64,000 nucleotides of DNA from Chitinophaga sp. sic0106 (lineage in GTDB: Bacteria; Bacteroidota; Bacteroidia; Chitinophagales; Chitinophagaceae), in the NCBI RefSeq assembly GCF_019219075.1, contig NZ_JAHUWJ010000004.1:1-64000 (forward strand). Reading direction: 5' to 3'. Both the position numbers and the translations under genes were made by a program. Of the stretch, positions 44,001-52,713 are shown one piece after another. The first letter of the stretch is position 1. Each line of letters opens with the position of its first letter. The notes beneath the pieces are model-generated. The model saw only the letters and a program-made list of their open reading frames with translations, did no database searches and was not told where the DNA came from.

Positions 44001-45106
44001 CCGGGATGCCTGTTAGTTACAATAGCAGCAATAGCAATATCGCAACTATTGTGAATGGGAAAATCCATGTGCTCCATGCCGGCACAGTTGATATTACCGC
44101 TTCCCAGCCCGGCGACGTGGATTACCTTGCTGCGACGGCTGTTACACAGCGGTTGACGGTAAAACCATTGGGTATAACGGTAACGCCTATACTCACGTCA
44201 AAAACTTATGGCGATGCCGATCCGGCATTCGACTATTCCTATATCCCTCTATTGATTTCCGGCGATGCTTTTACTGGCGCCCTTTCCAGGGCTGCCGGTG
44301 AAGCAGCTGGAGACTACGGTATCACCCAAGGTACACTGACTGTCAGCAACGACTATCAACTTAGCTTCATCAATGCCAGGTTAACAATCAACAAGGCGGT
44401 CCTTACTGCCACTGCCGGAAACGCTACCATTTGCTATGGAGATCCATTGCCAACTGTAGCCATCACCTACAGTGGCTTTAAAAGTAATGACAACGTAGCA
44501 GTACTGACGGCAGCCCCACATGTATCCATCCCAGCCTACGAAGTGGCCGGACATTATCCGATTACATTATCCAGTGGCGCAGCAGATAACTACCAGCTTT
44601 CATATGTAGCCGGCGATCTGAATATATTGGCAATACCAACCGGAATGATCACCCAAAATGCAACCTCAGCTGGCACTACGGCCGGATTTATACTCACTGC
44701 CCCCGCTGGAACTGCATACCAATGGAGTACCAGTGAAGCAACACCTGCTATTACGGTACGCAATCCGGGAAACTATCAGGTACAGGTAAGGAATGCGGAG
44801 GGCTGTGTTGCCGATTTCTCCCTTGAAGTAGTGATGGCCACCATCAGTGTGCCCAATACCTTCTCACCCAATGGAGATGGAATCAATGATTTTTGGACGA
44901 TCCCCGCTCTAAAAGATTTTCCTTCGGCTAGCGTAATAATTGTGAATCGTGACGGACAGATGGTATTTGAAACCAATCATTTTACGCGTTGGGATGGAAG
45001 AAGAAAGGGTAGCGGTGATTTGCTGCCGGCGGGCGTTTATTTCTACCAAATCCGCACCGCACCAGGGAATACACCTGTTACCGGCTGGATAAATTTAATA
45101 CGCTAA
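41024..45106 (+). CDS. LamG/SprB/MBG-repeat adhesin with T9SS C-terminal domain
   Basis: A 1360-residue secreted surface protein. The ATG at 41024 gives a good signal peptide (MLKKLLLLLLCTCCSVLLHAQ). A LamG/concanavalin-like domain covers about 25-215 (HLHFDGVNDYIDIP, EIDEVRLWNKALTESEI). Seven SprB-type repeats cover 325-860 (C.G...G.A.. TGG...Y.Y.W.. L.AG.Y.VTVTDANGC). MBG-type domains cover about 970-1210 (TYGDADF, KTYGDADPAF). The gliding-motility C-terminal sorting domain covers about 1275-1360 (PNTFSPNGDGINDFWTIP, RWDGR). SprB in Flavobacterium is the mobile adhesin of gliding. The PorP/SprF-type gene begins 27 bp downstream, the usual pairing for type B cargo. Confidence 0.93.
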   Translation: MLKKLLLLLLCTCCSVLLHAQSGTHLHFDGVNDYIDIPASPWNFMSSYTKEAWIKAARNDYGSILSSNSALFRLNNGYLEASNKLYGDQYSVPTRAFVGAITGWMHVAVVYDTYLSRMSIYINGNKMESSYLPASSQPDIFTGVQIGGLHGTDFFSGEIDEVRLWNKALTESEIRDRMYCGLRGSEPGLLAYFDFNQGIAGGNNDDVNVLENNVGGVTGQLVNFALTGATSNWVSGSPVAGNILPPLPPVLETQYLPQGGSVINLPSSLNGDYILWYADPQAQIPVGGSPLTPNIYYASASNNGCSSPRVPVEIKVTSIVVNNVNPVTCYGGSDGGATITVTDTRPGDELTYYWSTGHNTATISNMSAGQYGVQVNVNGIYAAYTNVEIPGPDPVAVSLTQLTDIRCFGDKGKIVVGATGGNGDYTYLWSNAATTNTIQNLPAGLYTVTVTDNKGCTAFAEYNIHNQTKLEATATSTDALCNGSATGTATVAATGGVGGYTYSWTSAGSAAATIANLTAGDYLVTVTDANACTAQATTRVGQPTALTISNGPVINLTCKGDSTGSATVTASGGKAPYTYSWFPYGGSAAIAEHLAEGSYDVTVSDANGCTATQTIAITAPRPITSVPVTTNLKCFGDTNGTAMITAFGGTGALSFSWYPAGGTGPMATGLAAGDYVVTITDARQCKVKQNISISSPAAITASASITDVSCFNQANGSAILNVGGGSGGYSYSWYPAGGTTSFASGLSARDYTVTITDIIGCTAKKNITISSPPQLEITSAIAKPITCTGATDGSLAVIAAGGVSPYTYSWTGTASNTAAAAGLGQGDYTANITDANGCTASHLFQLMAPAEAVCTAVSAPAPGTYTLGDVLTFTARYNDTIIVDGAPSLSLILNSGEVQANYVSGSGSKELTFTYVIKSGDKDNDGIRINKLKLNGGSMQNTHGCTASVALNNIASTNGLLIHIAIPQTITFPTLAAATYGDADFTLTATASSGMPVSYNSSNSNIATIVNGKIHVLHAGTVDITASQPGDVDYLAATAVTQRLTVKPLGITVTPILTSKTYGDADPAFDYSYIPLLISGDAFTGALSRAAGEAAGDYGITQGTLTVSNDYQLSFINARLTINKAVLTATAGNATICYGDPLPTVAITYSGFKSNDNVAVLTAAPHVSIPAYEVAGHYPITLSSGAADNYQLSYVAGDLNILAIPTGMITQNATSAGTTAGFILTAPAGTAYQWSTSEATPAITVRNPGNYQVQVRNAEGCVADFSLEVVMATISVPNTFSPNGDGINDFWTIPALKDFPSASVIIVNRDGQMVFETNHFTRWDGRRKGSGDLLPAGVYFYQIRTAPGNTPVTGWINLIR

Positions 45107-45133
45107 ACTCACTACCGCTTCAAATCTGCAATT

Positions 45134-46096
45134 ATGAAACTACTTATTCGTTATAGCTTTTTGCTGTTGATCATGGCGGTGGGTGCCTCCGCGCAAACAC
45201 GTCCGCAGCAGTCGATGTATATGTTCAACGTGATGCTTATAAATCCTGCTGGCACCGGCCTGGAAGATTATGGACAGCTACGTGCAGGTGTGCGCCAGCA
45301 ATGGCGTGGTGTCAGCGGCGCCCCGGCTACATTTTGGGCGAGCGCCGACATGCGTGCCGGCAAAGACAATAGAAACACAGATGGTGCTGCCATCAGTAAA
45401 GGACATGGAATAGGTGCCAGTATTTTCTACGATAAAATTGGTCCCTATGCCACAGCAAATGTCAACCTCGCATACGCCTATCATCTCCCTTTATCGTCCT
45501 CCCTGGCGCTGTCGGCTGGCTTTTCAGGGGGGCTACAACAAACCAGGTACGACAGGAGCAGCGGAATATATCCGGACCAGGCAGGCGATCCGGCAACAAT
45601 GTCGCAGGCAGCGGCTTCCAGAAAGTATCTGCCGGACCTGAATGCTGGCCTGCTCTTGAATGGTAATCGCTTTTTTGCCGGGCTGGCACTGACACAGCTC
45701 GCCGGCGCCGAATTTGTAAATGCTCCGAAGGCGGAATCCAGTCTGAAACAACAGTTCATTGGCTCCCTGGGTTATCGGTTTCCATTTGGTGAATCCGGGT
45801 CTGGTTTGTGGCTATCCGGAATGGCAAAGTCTGATTTTACTGCACCGGTCCGATATGACTTTAACGCCAAAGCCAGGTACCAGGACTTACTATGGCTGGC
45901 CGCTAACTATCGCCTGAATGACGCCATCGGTGCTGGTTTTGGTTGTAATCCCACGCAAAGAATTGTTTTTGGTTATCAGTATGAATGGGGGATTGGTAAC
46001 CAGGTATCCATTTATTCAAAGGGAAGCCATGAGGTATTCATAGGCTTGAAATTTTTGAAAGATGGCCAAAGCAGCCGGCCAAAGATGGGGTGGTAA
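45134..46096 (+). CDS. PorP/SprF-family type IX secretion membrane protein
   Basis: A 320-residue outer-membrane protein with a signal peptide (FLLLIMAVGASAQ) and the PorP/SprF opening QQSMYMFNVMLINPAGTG, followed by beta-barrel strands to the C-terminus (YQYEWGIGNQVSIYSKGSHEVFIGLKF). SprF-like proteins help one particular type B substrate cross or stay at the outer membrane. It is probably co-transcribed with the adhesin gene 27 bp upstream, which is likely its cargo. A strong terminator follows 23 bp after the stop. Confidence 0.93.
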   Translation: MKLLIRYSFLLLIMAVGASAQTRPQQSMYMFNVMLINPAGTGLEDYGQLRAGVRQQWRGVSGAPATFWASADMRAGKDNRNTDGAAISKGHGIGASIFYDKIGPYATANVNLAYAYHLPLSSSLALSAGFSGGLQQTRYDRSSGIYPDQAGDPATMSQAAASRKYLPDLNAGLLLNGNRFFAGLALTQLAGAEFVNAPKAESSLKQQFIGSLGYRFPFGESGSGLWLSGMAKSDFTAPVRYDFNAKARYQDLLWLAANYRLNDAIGAGFGCNPTQRIVFGYQYEWGIGNQVSIYSKGSHEVFIGLKFLKDGQSSRPKMGW

Positions 46097-46119
46097 GGTG
46101 TTTCAAAACAGATTTGCAT

Positions 46120-46150
46120 ATTGCCGCTTCAGCAATGAAGCGGCAATTTT
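46120..46150 (+). terminator. Terminator of the adhesin-PorP operon
   Basis: Perfect 12-bp stem ATTGCCGCTTCA with its complement around GCAA, then TTTT. The RHS reading frame opens inside this hairpin, evidence that sequence before the RHS gene was lost. Confidence 0.9.
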
Positions 46151-46177
46151 ATCTACCAGCAGCGTCATGCCTGGTTG

Positions 46178-49100
46178 ATGTATATGTATGATACACGCAA
46201 CCGGCTGATAGAATCAGCGCTGTTGCACGGCGATACATTACTGTATACACGGGAATACCTGCAGAATCTGATGAATACAGCATCTGCTTCGTCACAAATT
46301 TTAAGTTATACCATTCCTGCAGTAAAAGATTTGGTGGTAGCAAATGATTATACTAACCGATATGAAGCTACCAACAGTGTAATTATCAATCCTGGTTTTG
46401 AAACAGCTATCGGTAAAGAAATAGAAGTAGTAGTTGATCCCAATCTTCCCAGTACTGCTGTTTATACCAGTACGAACACTGCTATTCCCGGCCTGGCTTC
46501 ATTGAATATTGAACCACTCACCTATATCTATTATGATGAATATAATTTCAGCGGAATCAAATCATTTGTAGGAGAGGACACCCTTAAAATCAGGTCGGCC
46601 GGAATTTCCACTTCTGAGGATATGCATCCTTCCAGTATTTTACGCGGGCTACAGACAGGTAGCAGGAAAAGAATCCTGGGAACTGACAAATGGATTACCA
46701 CAACCAATTATTACGATCAAAAAAAACGGTTAGTGCAACTGGTGAGTGATAATGCATTGGGCGGAACAGAGGTTTTAACTAACTGCTATGACTTCAGGGA
46801 TAAACTAGTGGGCAAATATGAGAAATTTCAAAACCCGCAAGCTGCCCCAAATGGTATAGTAGGCGTACTTACTACTGTCACCTACGACGCCACAGGCAAG
46901 GTGTTGGCTACGAAAAAGCGGTTTAATGATATTGATTCGCTTGATAGAATAATTGTTAAAAATAGCTATAATGGTGTGGGCAACCTGGCAAAGAAGGAGT
47001 TAGGCCTGCTAAATACCAACCAGGCTGTAGCTACGCAGGATTACCAATATAATGTGCGTGGATGGCTTAATGGCATCAACGCCAAATATGTAGCGGACGG
47101 ATTAGAAGAACGAAGGTACTTTGGGGAAGTACTTAGATACGACAGTGGTTACACAATAAATTCTTATAACGGTTCTATTGCTGGAATGGAATGGCGAGGA
47201 TATAATGAACCAATACGGAAGTCATATGGCTATACTTACGATTATAGTAATAGGTTAATTGGTGGAGATTATGTTGAGCAGAGCAACGTAGGTGGCGCCT
47301 GGTCTAGTGCCAATGTCGATTATTCCGTAATGATTACAGGATACGATGCCAACGGCAACATAGGCGGGATGACGGTTAAAGGAATGAAGAACGGACAAAA
47401 AATCGTGGTAGATGATCTCAGCTATCGTTATAAGTCTGACGGGAATAAACTGCTCAGTGTCAAAGACAATGGCGCTATAGCCGGTGAGTTAGGCGATTTT
47501 AAAGATTCTCAGTCTGATTTAGATGATTACGCTTACGATAGAAATGGAAACCAGGTTTCCGATGCTAATAAGGGTATCACCAAAATTATATACAACTTCA
47601 TGAACATGCCGGAAAAGGTGGAGTTTGGAGCAAAGGGAAGTATCACGTATGTATATGATGCAAATGGACAGAAACTGGGAAAAATAGTTATCGATAACAG
47701 CCAGCAGGTATCCACCACTACCTCCACTTATTATGTGGAAGACCTGGTGTATGAAAGCGATACCTTGAAAAGCTGGAGCTTCAAAGATGGTCGTATGCGT
47801 ATGCTGACCAATAAAAATAACCAGGTGGTCTATGCTTACGACTTTTTTGTGAAAGATCATTTGGATAATGTGCGTATGGTGGTAAAGGAAACGAATAGCC
47901 GCAATATCTACAGTGCTACGATGGAAACTGCCACTGCGGCCACAGAGAATGTATTGTTCAGTAATATAGACATCACTCGTAGCAATCTCCCGGTAGGCTA
48001 CCCCAGTGATGGAATGACCAATCCCAACCAGTTTGTTGCCAGGCTGAATGCGCAAAATGGGCAGAAGGTTGGCCCATCCTTGGTATTGAGGGTGATGGCC
48101 GGAGATACGCTCACTATCGGCACACAGGCATTTTACAAATCAACAGGAGCTAATACTTCTATAACAGATAAAGGACAGTTGCTGACGGCGATCCTATCTG
48201 CTTTAGGCGGTAAATCGTCTGCAAATGGCAGCCATGGCTTAACATTTCAGGATATGCCAGGTGGTAATCTGACCGTTGCTAACCTACAGTCCCTGATCGA
48301 CAACAACCCTGATCAGAATCTGGTGGACAAGCCGAAGGCTTATTTGAACTATGTAATGTTTGATGATCAGTATAAAATGGATGACCAGGTGAGCGGTATT
48401 AAACAAGTACAGGCTGCCCCGGATCAACTTCAAACATTGATCAGTGGCGATCTTTACATAAAGAAAAGTGGTTTTCTGTACATTTATACCAGTAACGAAA
48501 GTGCACAGGATGTATATTTCGATAATCTTATTGTTGCTCATACCACCAGCCCGGTTATGGAAGAAACCCATTATTATCCTTTTGGTGGTACCGCACATGG
48601 GCTTAGCAGTACTGCCTTAAGTTCAGGCGTATATAGTCCGAACAAGCGGCTCTTCAATGATATGGAACTACAGACGAATGAATTTGATGATGGAAGTGGC
48701 CTGGATCTCTATGACTTTGGAGCCCGAATGTATGATGCTAATACCGGCAGATTCGGACAAATAGATCCATTGAGTGAACTACACTATGACAACAGCCCAT
48801 ATGCCTTTGCCTTGAATAATCCGGTGTTGTATAAAGATTTGTTTGGGTTGGATACAACCCGCGGGTATACTCCCCCTGTAGATCCCAAACCAGGAGATGT
48901 TGTTGTGGTGCCACGTCCGAACGGTGGTGAATCCTATTATAGCTACGACCCGTCAGGAGGCTGGGTTGGAAATGGGATGAATGGTGGAACATTGCCGACT
49001 GTAACCGCCACTCCGGGCAATAATGATGGGAAACAACCACAGGTGGTTTATGCCAGCTTTGTTGATGGTAACGTGAGTTTTCTGGATGGCGTTGGTTTTG

Positions 49101-49516
49101 GGTTTACAATGGTGGGTGCCGGGTTAACAGTAATTCAAAATAAAATGAATAATGGGTTATGGCAGATGGTAAAGAGTTCCCGCAAGGCCATTCAAAAGTC
49201 GGACTTGAAACTTGGGAATATAGGTAGGAAATTAGGTTATTTTGGTGCTTTATTAAGTGTTTCAAAAATACTTCTGAAAATTGCTGATGGACAACCCATT
49301 TCTAAAAAGGAAATTTTTGATGGCCTTGTGGGAGCTGTATGCGCCATTGCGGTAGTTTCAAACCCTGTTAGTGTCTTAGTGATAGCGGCATATGGTGTGT
49401 TAGATGGGACAGGAAGTTTGGATGGAATTAAAGCGGCGGTCGGTATTGACGATTCCGAAGCAGTACCGGCGTTTGATACACCGGAGATCCTGCACAACAG
49501 CTTATATAAGCTATAA
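46178..49516 (+). CDS. RHS repeat protein lacking its N-terminal part
   Basis: About 1112 residues of an RHS/YD-repeat protein. The first residues (MYMYDTRNRLI) already fall in a YD repeat; the signal peptide and DUF6443-like N-terminal section normal for this family are missing, and the frame opens only 40 bp earlier at a stop inside a terminator. The middle keeps the family segments YYDEYNF, TTNYYDQKKRLVQ and YNVRGWLNGINAKYV. The core DANTGRFGQIDPLSELHYDNSPYAFALNNP lies near 850-880. A variable C-terminal tip of about 230 residues with hydrophobic stretches (GFGFTMVGAGLTVI, IAVVSNPVSVLVIAAYGVL) resembles a pore-forming toxin end. It is probably 5'-truncated and may be silent. Its likely partner is the membrane protein directly downstream. 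Confidence 0.8.
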   Translation: MYMYDTRNRLIESALLHGDTLLYTREYLQNLMNTASASSQILSYTIPAVKDLVVANDYTNRYEATNSVIINPGFETAIGKEIEVVVDPNLPSTAVYTSTNTAIPGLASLNIEPLTYIYYDEYNFSGIKSFVGEDTLKIRSAGISTSEDMHPSSILRGLQTGSRKRILGTDKWITTTNYYDQKKRLVQLVSDNALGGTEVLTNCYDFRDKLVGKYEKFQNPQAAPNGIVGVLTTVTYDATGKVLATKKRFNDIDSLDRIIVKNSYNGVGNLAKKELGLLNTNQAVATQDYQYNVRGWLNGINAKYVADGLEERRYFGEVLRYDSGYTINSYNGSIAGMEWRGYNEPIRKSYGYTYDYSNRLIGGDYVEQSNVGGAWSSANVDYSVMITGYDANGNIGGMTVKGMKNGQKIVVDDLSYRYKSDGNKLLSVKDNGAIAGELGDFKDSQSDLDDYAYDRNGNQVSDANKGITKIIYNFMNMPEKVEFGAKGSITYVYDANGQKLGKIVIDNSQQVSTTTSTYYVEDLVYESDTLKSWSFKDGRMRMLTNKNNQVVYAYDFFVKDHLDNVRMVVKETNSRNIYSATMETATAATENVLFSNIDITRSNLPVGYPSDGMTNPNQFVARLNAQNGQKVGPSLVLRVMAGDTLTIGTQAFYKSTGANTSITDKGQLLTAILSALGGKSSANGSHGLTFQDMPGGNLTVANLQSLIDNNPDQNLVDKPKAYLNYVMFDDQYKMDDQVSGIKQVQAAPDQLQTLISGDLYIKKSGFLYIYTSNESAQDVYFDNLIVAHTTSPVMEETHYYPFGGTAHGLSSTALSSGVYSPNKRLFNDMELQTNEFDDGSGLDLYDFGARMYDANTGRFGQIDPLSELHYDNSPYAFALNNPVLYKDLFGLDTTRGYTPPVDPKPGDVVVVPRPNGGESYYSYDPSGGWVGNGMNGGTLPTVTATPGNNDGKQPQVVYASFVDGNVSFLDGVGFGFTMVGAGLTVIQNKMNNGLWQMVKSSRKAIQKSDLKLGNIGRKLGYFGALLSVSKILLKIADGQPISKKEIFDGLVGAVCAIAVVSNPVSVLVIAAYGVLDGTGSLDGIKAAVGIDDSEAVPAFDTPEILHNSLYKL

Positions 49517-49525
49517 TTATATTTT

Positions 49526-49533
49526 TATATTTG
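49526..49533 (+). promoter_or_regulatory. Possible promoter box for the small membrane protein
   Basis: TATATTTG matches the -7 consensus TAnnTTTG exactly, but ends only 4 bp before the ATG. If real, the transcript would be nearly leaderless. Could be chance in AT-rich DNA. Confidence 0.35.
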
Positions 49534-49537
49534 CATC

Positions 49538-49930
49538 ATGGTTTATCGATATTTATTTGCTCATTTTGTTGCCATAAGCAAATTTATGGGAAGTAGTGAA
49601 CCTGCTTATTCAGCTACGCTTTATATGAGCCTGGTTCTGGCCTTAAATACAATGATGCTTGTATTGCTATTGTTTGCTTATATCACAAAACAAATGTTGG
49701 TTGCAGCAATTGTATCTGGAATCTATACATTTTTAGTGTATCGTTGGAATAAGCGGTTTATTTTCAAGGAGGTAGAATATAACAAGGCATTAGCCTACTA
49801 TCAAGAAGAAACAGTCATCTGTCGTGTTGTGGGTAATACAATCGCTGTGGTACTATTGGCCAGTAGTCTTGTTTCGCCAATTCTCCAATTGATTTTATTC
49901 TTGCGGCTATATCAACAAATAAAAAATTAG
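49538..49930 (+). CDS. Small membrane protein, candidate immunity partner of the RHS tip
   Basis: A 130-residue protein with two pairs of hydrophobic segments: 27-60 (LYMSLVLALNTMMLVLLLF, then AAIVSGIYTFLVY) and about 95-122 (VVGNTIAVVLLASSLVSPIL). No known domain is evident. It starts 21 bp after the RHS stop, the standard place for an immunity gene, and a membrane location fits a toxin tip with hydrophobic, pore-like stretches. This assignment rests on position and topology only. It ends 8 bp before the left end of the IS element. Confidence 0.55.
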   Translation: MVYRYLFAHFVAISKFMGSSEPAYSATLYMSLVLALNTMMLVLLLFAYITKQMLVAAIVSGIYTFLVYRWNKRFIFKEVEYNKALAYYQEETVICRVVGNTIAVVLLASSLVSPILQLILFLRLYQQIKN

Positions 49931-49937
49931 TGGAAAA

Positions 49938-51794
49938 GTGGCTGTCTCAAAAGTAATTTGAGATAGCCTCTTTCTATTTTTAGAAAAAAAGAGGCCTTTA
50001 TTAAGGTTTTGTGTTGATAAATAGTCTTCTGCGGTCCATGTTTGTTCGGTAAATTTGGGAATGGCACGAGGAAAAAGCTATAAAGTATCTTTCAAGCCCA
50101 CTTTTCAAAACCAGGTGATGTTATTTCCACCCGATTTGAATGAAATGGTATCGGCAGATCATCCTGTTCGTATAGTTGATCAAATAATTGATGGAATCGA
50201 CCTGAGGGTTTTAGTAGCCAGATATAAAGCTGGTGGCACTAGTAGTTACAGCCCATCGATGTTGCTGAAGGTGTTAGTGTACGCTTATATGAATAACATA
50301 TACAGCAGCCGCAAGATCGAGGACGTATTGAAACGGGATATTTATTTTATGTGGTTAAGTGGAATGAGCAAACCTGATCATAACACAATCAGCAGATTTA
50401 GGAGTAACCGCCTCCAGGAAATACTTCAACCCATCTTTAGCCAAGTGGTGCTGTTATTATGCACTGAGGGGTTATTGAGCCTTAAAGAACTTTATACTGA
50501 TGGGACAAAAATAGAGGCTAATGCTAACCGTTATAGCTTTGTTTGGGGCAAGAGTATTACAAATAATCGTGAAAAAATTAAAGAGCAACTCAATGAACTA
50601 TGGAGGTATGCACAATCTGTAGCAGCAGCCGAGCTAAATAGTCCACCGGATCCACCAGATCCTGGTCCCGTGGATAGTAGTAAGGTAAGAGAGGCCATTG
50701 AGCAAATCAACCAGGCACTTGATAGTGTTAAAAATGAGAAAAAGGTTGATCCCAAAATAAGGCAGAAACTGAATTATGCGCATAAAAACTGGCCTGATAC
50801 ATTAGACAAGTATGATAAGCAAGAACAAATATTAAATGGACGTAACAGTTACAGTAAAACTGATACGGATGCTACATTTATGAGAATGAAGGAAGACCAT
50901 ATGAAAAATGGTCAGTTAAAGCCCGCTTATAATGTACAAATCAGTACCAATAACCAATATATTCTATCTTATAGCATACATCAAAACCCAGGTGATACTT
51001 TAACCCTTCCTACGCATCTATCATCACATATCAAGCATCTAAAAATAAAACCTTCCAATATTACAGCTGACGCGGGCTACGGAAGTGAGCAGAACTATAA
51101 ATTACTGGAAAGCAAGAAGATCACTGCTTATGTAAAACACAATCAGTTTGATCGTAATCAAAATGAGAAAATTAGACTCAAAAAGAGATTTACAGTGGAT
51201 CAGCTTCCCTATGACCAACAAGAAGACGCCTTTACTTGTCCGGCAGGTAAGAAGCTCATCAATCAGGGAAGCTTCCAAAGTCAATCCGGTAGTGGATATC
51301 CTCAAGTAATAACAAAATATCAATGTGAATCTTGTTCCTATTGTCGTCTAAAAAGTCAATGCCATGGACAAAAAGGGAATAGGGTCATTGAAGTAAATCT
51401 TCAATATCGCCGTCTTAAAACGAAGGCTGACAAAAGGCTAAACACTAAAAAAGGGATTGCAAAGAGAAAAAAAAGATGCTACGATGTTGAGCCTGTTTTT
51501 GCTAATATCAAGCATAACCATCAATTTAAAAGGTTTATGCTGCGTGGACTCGAAAAAGTAACCGTAGAAATGGGATTATTGGCATTGGCCCATAACCTGC
51601 GTAAGGTGGCCTAGAAAAGGCAGTTCCATCTCCAAATCTTACAGCTACCCCTCATCTTAGCTTCCTGTAAGCCAAAAAAGAAAAATCAAATCATATAAAT
51701 CTCCAAAAAATCAAAATGAGAGAAAAACTCTCATAATGTGACATATATACTTAAAAAGGAAAGAGGGCGTCTCAGGTGTTTTTGAGACGCCCTC
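49938..51794 (+). mobile_element. IS1182-family insertion sequence
   Basis: One intact transposase gene lies between imperfect terminal inverted repeats sharing G.GG..GTCTCAAAA: left near 49938-49953, right near 51779-51794 read in reverse. Each end is itself palindromic (GGCTGTCTCAAA... and GAGGGCGTCTCA...). No clear target duplication was found, so the outer limits are uncertain by a few bases. Insertion next to the RHS locus suggests a tolerant site. Confidence 0.8.
50061..51614 (+). CDS. IS1182-family DDE transposase
   Basis: A 517-residue transposase starting MARGKSYKVSFKPTFQNQVM. Family features are the N-terminal region with SSRKIEDVLKRDI and SGMSKPDHNTISRFR, then the RNase-H-like core. 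The catalytic acids are probably the Asp of YTDGTKIEANA (near 147), the Asp of TADAGYGSEQN (near 337) and the Glu of YDVEPVFANIKHN (near 478). A Cys-rich knuckle (CPAG, CESCSYC) lies near 393-425. No frameshift or internal stop is present, so it should be active. Confidence 0.93.
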   Translation: MARGKSYKVSFKPTFQNQVMLFPPDLNEMVSADHPVRIVDQIIDGIDLRVLVARYKAGGTSSYSPSMLLKVLVYAYMNNIYSSRKIEDVLKRDIYFMWLSGMSKPDHNTISRFRSNRLQEILQPIFSQVVLLLCTEGLLSLKELYTDGTKIEANANRYSFVWGKSITNNREKIKEQLNELWRYAQSVAAAELNSPPDPPDPGPVDSSKVREAIEQINQALDSVKNEKKVDPKIRQKLNYAHKNWPDTLDKYDKQEQILNGRNSYSKTDTDATFMRMKEDHMKNGQLKPAYNVQISTNNQYILSYSIHQNPGDTLTLPTHLSSHIKHLKIKPSNITADAGYGSEQNYKLLESKKITAYVKHNQFDRNQNEKIRLKKRFTVDQLPYDQQEDAFTCPAGKKLINQGSFQSQSGSGYPQVITKYQCESCSYCRLKSQCHGQKGNRVIEVNLQYRRLKTKADKRLNTKKGIAKRKKRCYDVEPVFANIKHNHQFKRFMLRGLEKVTVEMGLLALAHNLRKVA

Positions 51795-51801
51795 TTTTTT
51801 T
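51760..51801 (+). terminator. Hairpin and T run at the right end of the IS
   Basis: Perfect 15-bp stem AAAGAGGGCGTCTCA with complement, 8-nt loop and a seven-base T run. It overlaps the right terminal repeat of the IS, so it could also limit transcription into flanking DNA. From 51802 to 52037 no further feature was seen. Confidence 0.8.
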
Positions 51802-52037
51802 ATTTAGTAACCGTAGCCAGAACTATTTCTTTGCTACGTCACTTAGTTTCTTTGTTCTCTATTATCACTAGGGTCGATAATATTATATTGCCCTCGCCAG
51901 TTTATGCTCTTATTGAGGTTCTTTATTTATGTTAAGCTGTTCCGCCGCGCAGGTTGAATATAATGTCACTGCCATGTCTCTCCGCCATCACCATCCCTTT
52001 GCAAGAAAAAAACTAACTTTACCTAAACCAGTGAACC

Positions 52038-52667
52038 ATGACCATCCGACAAGCCTACAACGACTGGGCGGCCCAATATGACACCAACGAAAACAAAACC
52101 CGTGACCTTGAAGCCTTCGCGCTCCGTGAAACCTTGCACCCATTTACTTTCAAACGTGTACTGGAAATTGGCGCCGGCACCGGGAAAAATACCAGATGGC
52201 TGGTAGAACAGGCGGAGCAGGTTACTGCTGTTGATTTTTCTGAAGAGATGCAGGCCATCGCCCGGCAAAAATTCGCGGGCAATAACACCGTTACCTTTCA
52301 GCAGGCGGACATCACCAAACCCTGGGACTTCGTAACAGAAAAATATGATATCGTCACATTCAGTCTGGTACTGGAGCACATTCAGGACCTCGATCATGTA
52401 TTTGGTGAAGTAACCAAAGCCTTGCACAGAGGCGGCCTTGTATACATGGGAGAGTTGCATCCGTTCCGCCAGTATGGCGGCAGCGGCGCTAAATTCCAAA
52501 CCAGTGAAGGGGAGCAGCGGGTGGAAGTTTATACCCATCATATATCTGAATTTGTGCAGGTGGCCGCCCGCCACGGTTTGCAGGTATTTGATGCCAAAGA
52601 ATATTTTGATGATAATAATACCAGCAGTATTCCACGCATCCTGGTTTTATTACTCAGTAAAAACTAG
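52038..52667 (+). CDS. Class I SAM-dependent methyltransferase
   Basis: A 209-residue Rossmann-fold methyltransferase. Motif I is VLEIGAGTGKNTRWL (about 41-55), followed by AVDFSEEMQAIARQKF (motif II, acidic end of strand 2) and YDIVTFSLVLEHIQDLDHVFGEV (motif IV and post-motif helix). The C-terminal half has GGLVYMGELHPFRQYGG. The pattern resembles BioC/UbiE-like small-molecule methyltransferases, but the substrate cannot be assigned. It is 46 bp upstream of the transporter gene and could share its transcript. Confidence 0.85.
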   Translation: MTIRQAYNDWAAQYDTNENKTRDLEAFALRETLHPFTFKRVLEIGAGTGKNTRWLVEQAEQVTAVDFSEEMQAIARQKFAGNNTVTFQQADITKPWDFVTEKYDIVTFSLVLEHIQDLDHVFGEVTKALHRGGLVYMGELHPFRQYGGSGAKFQTSEGEQRVEVYTHHISEFVQVAARHGLQVFDAKEYFDDNNTSSIPRILVLLLSKN

Positions 52668-52713
52668 TATTTTGTCCATTCCACATTATGTCAACTGATA
52701 AAAAAAGACTTTC

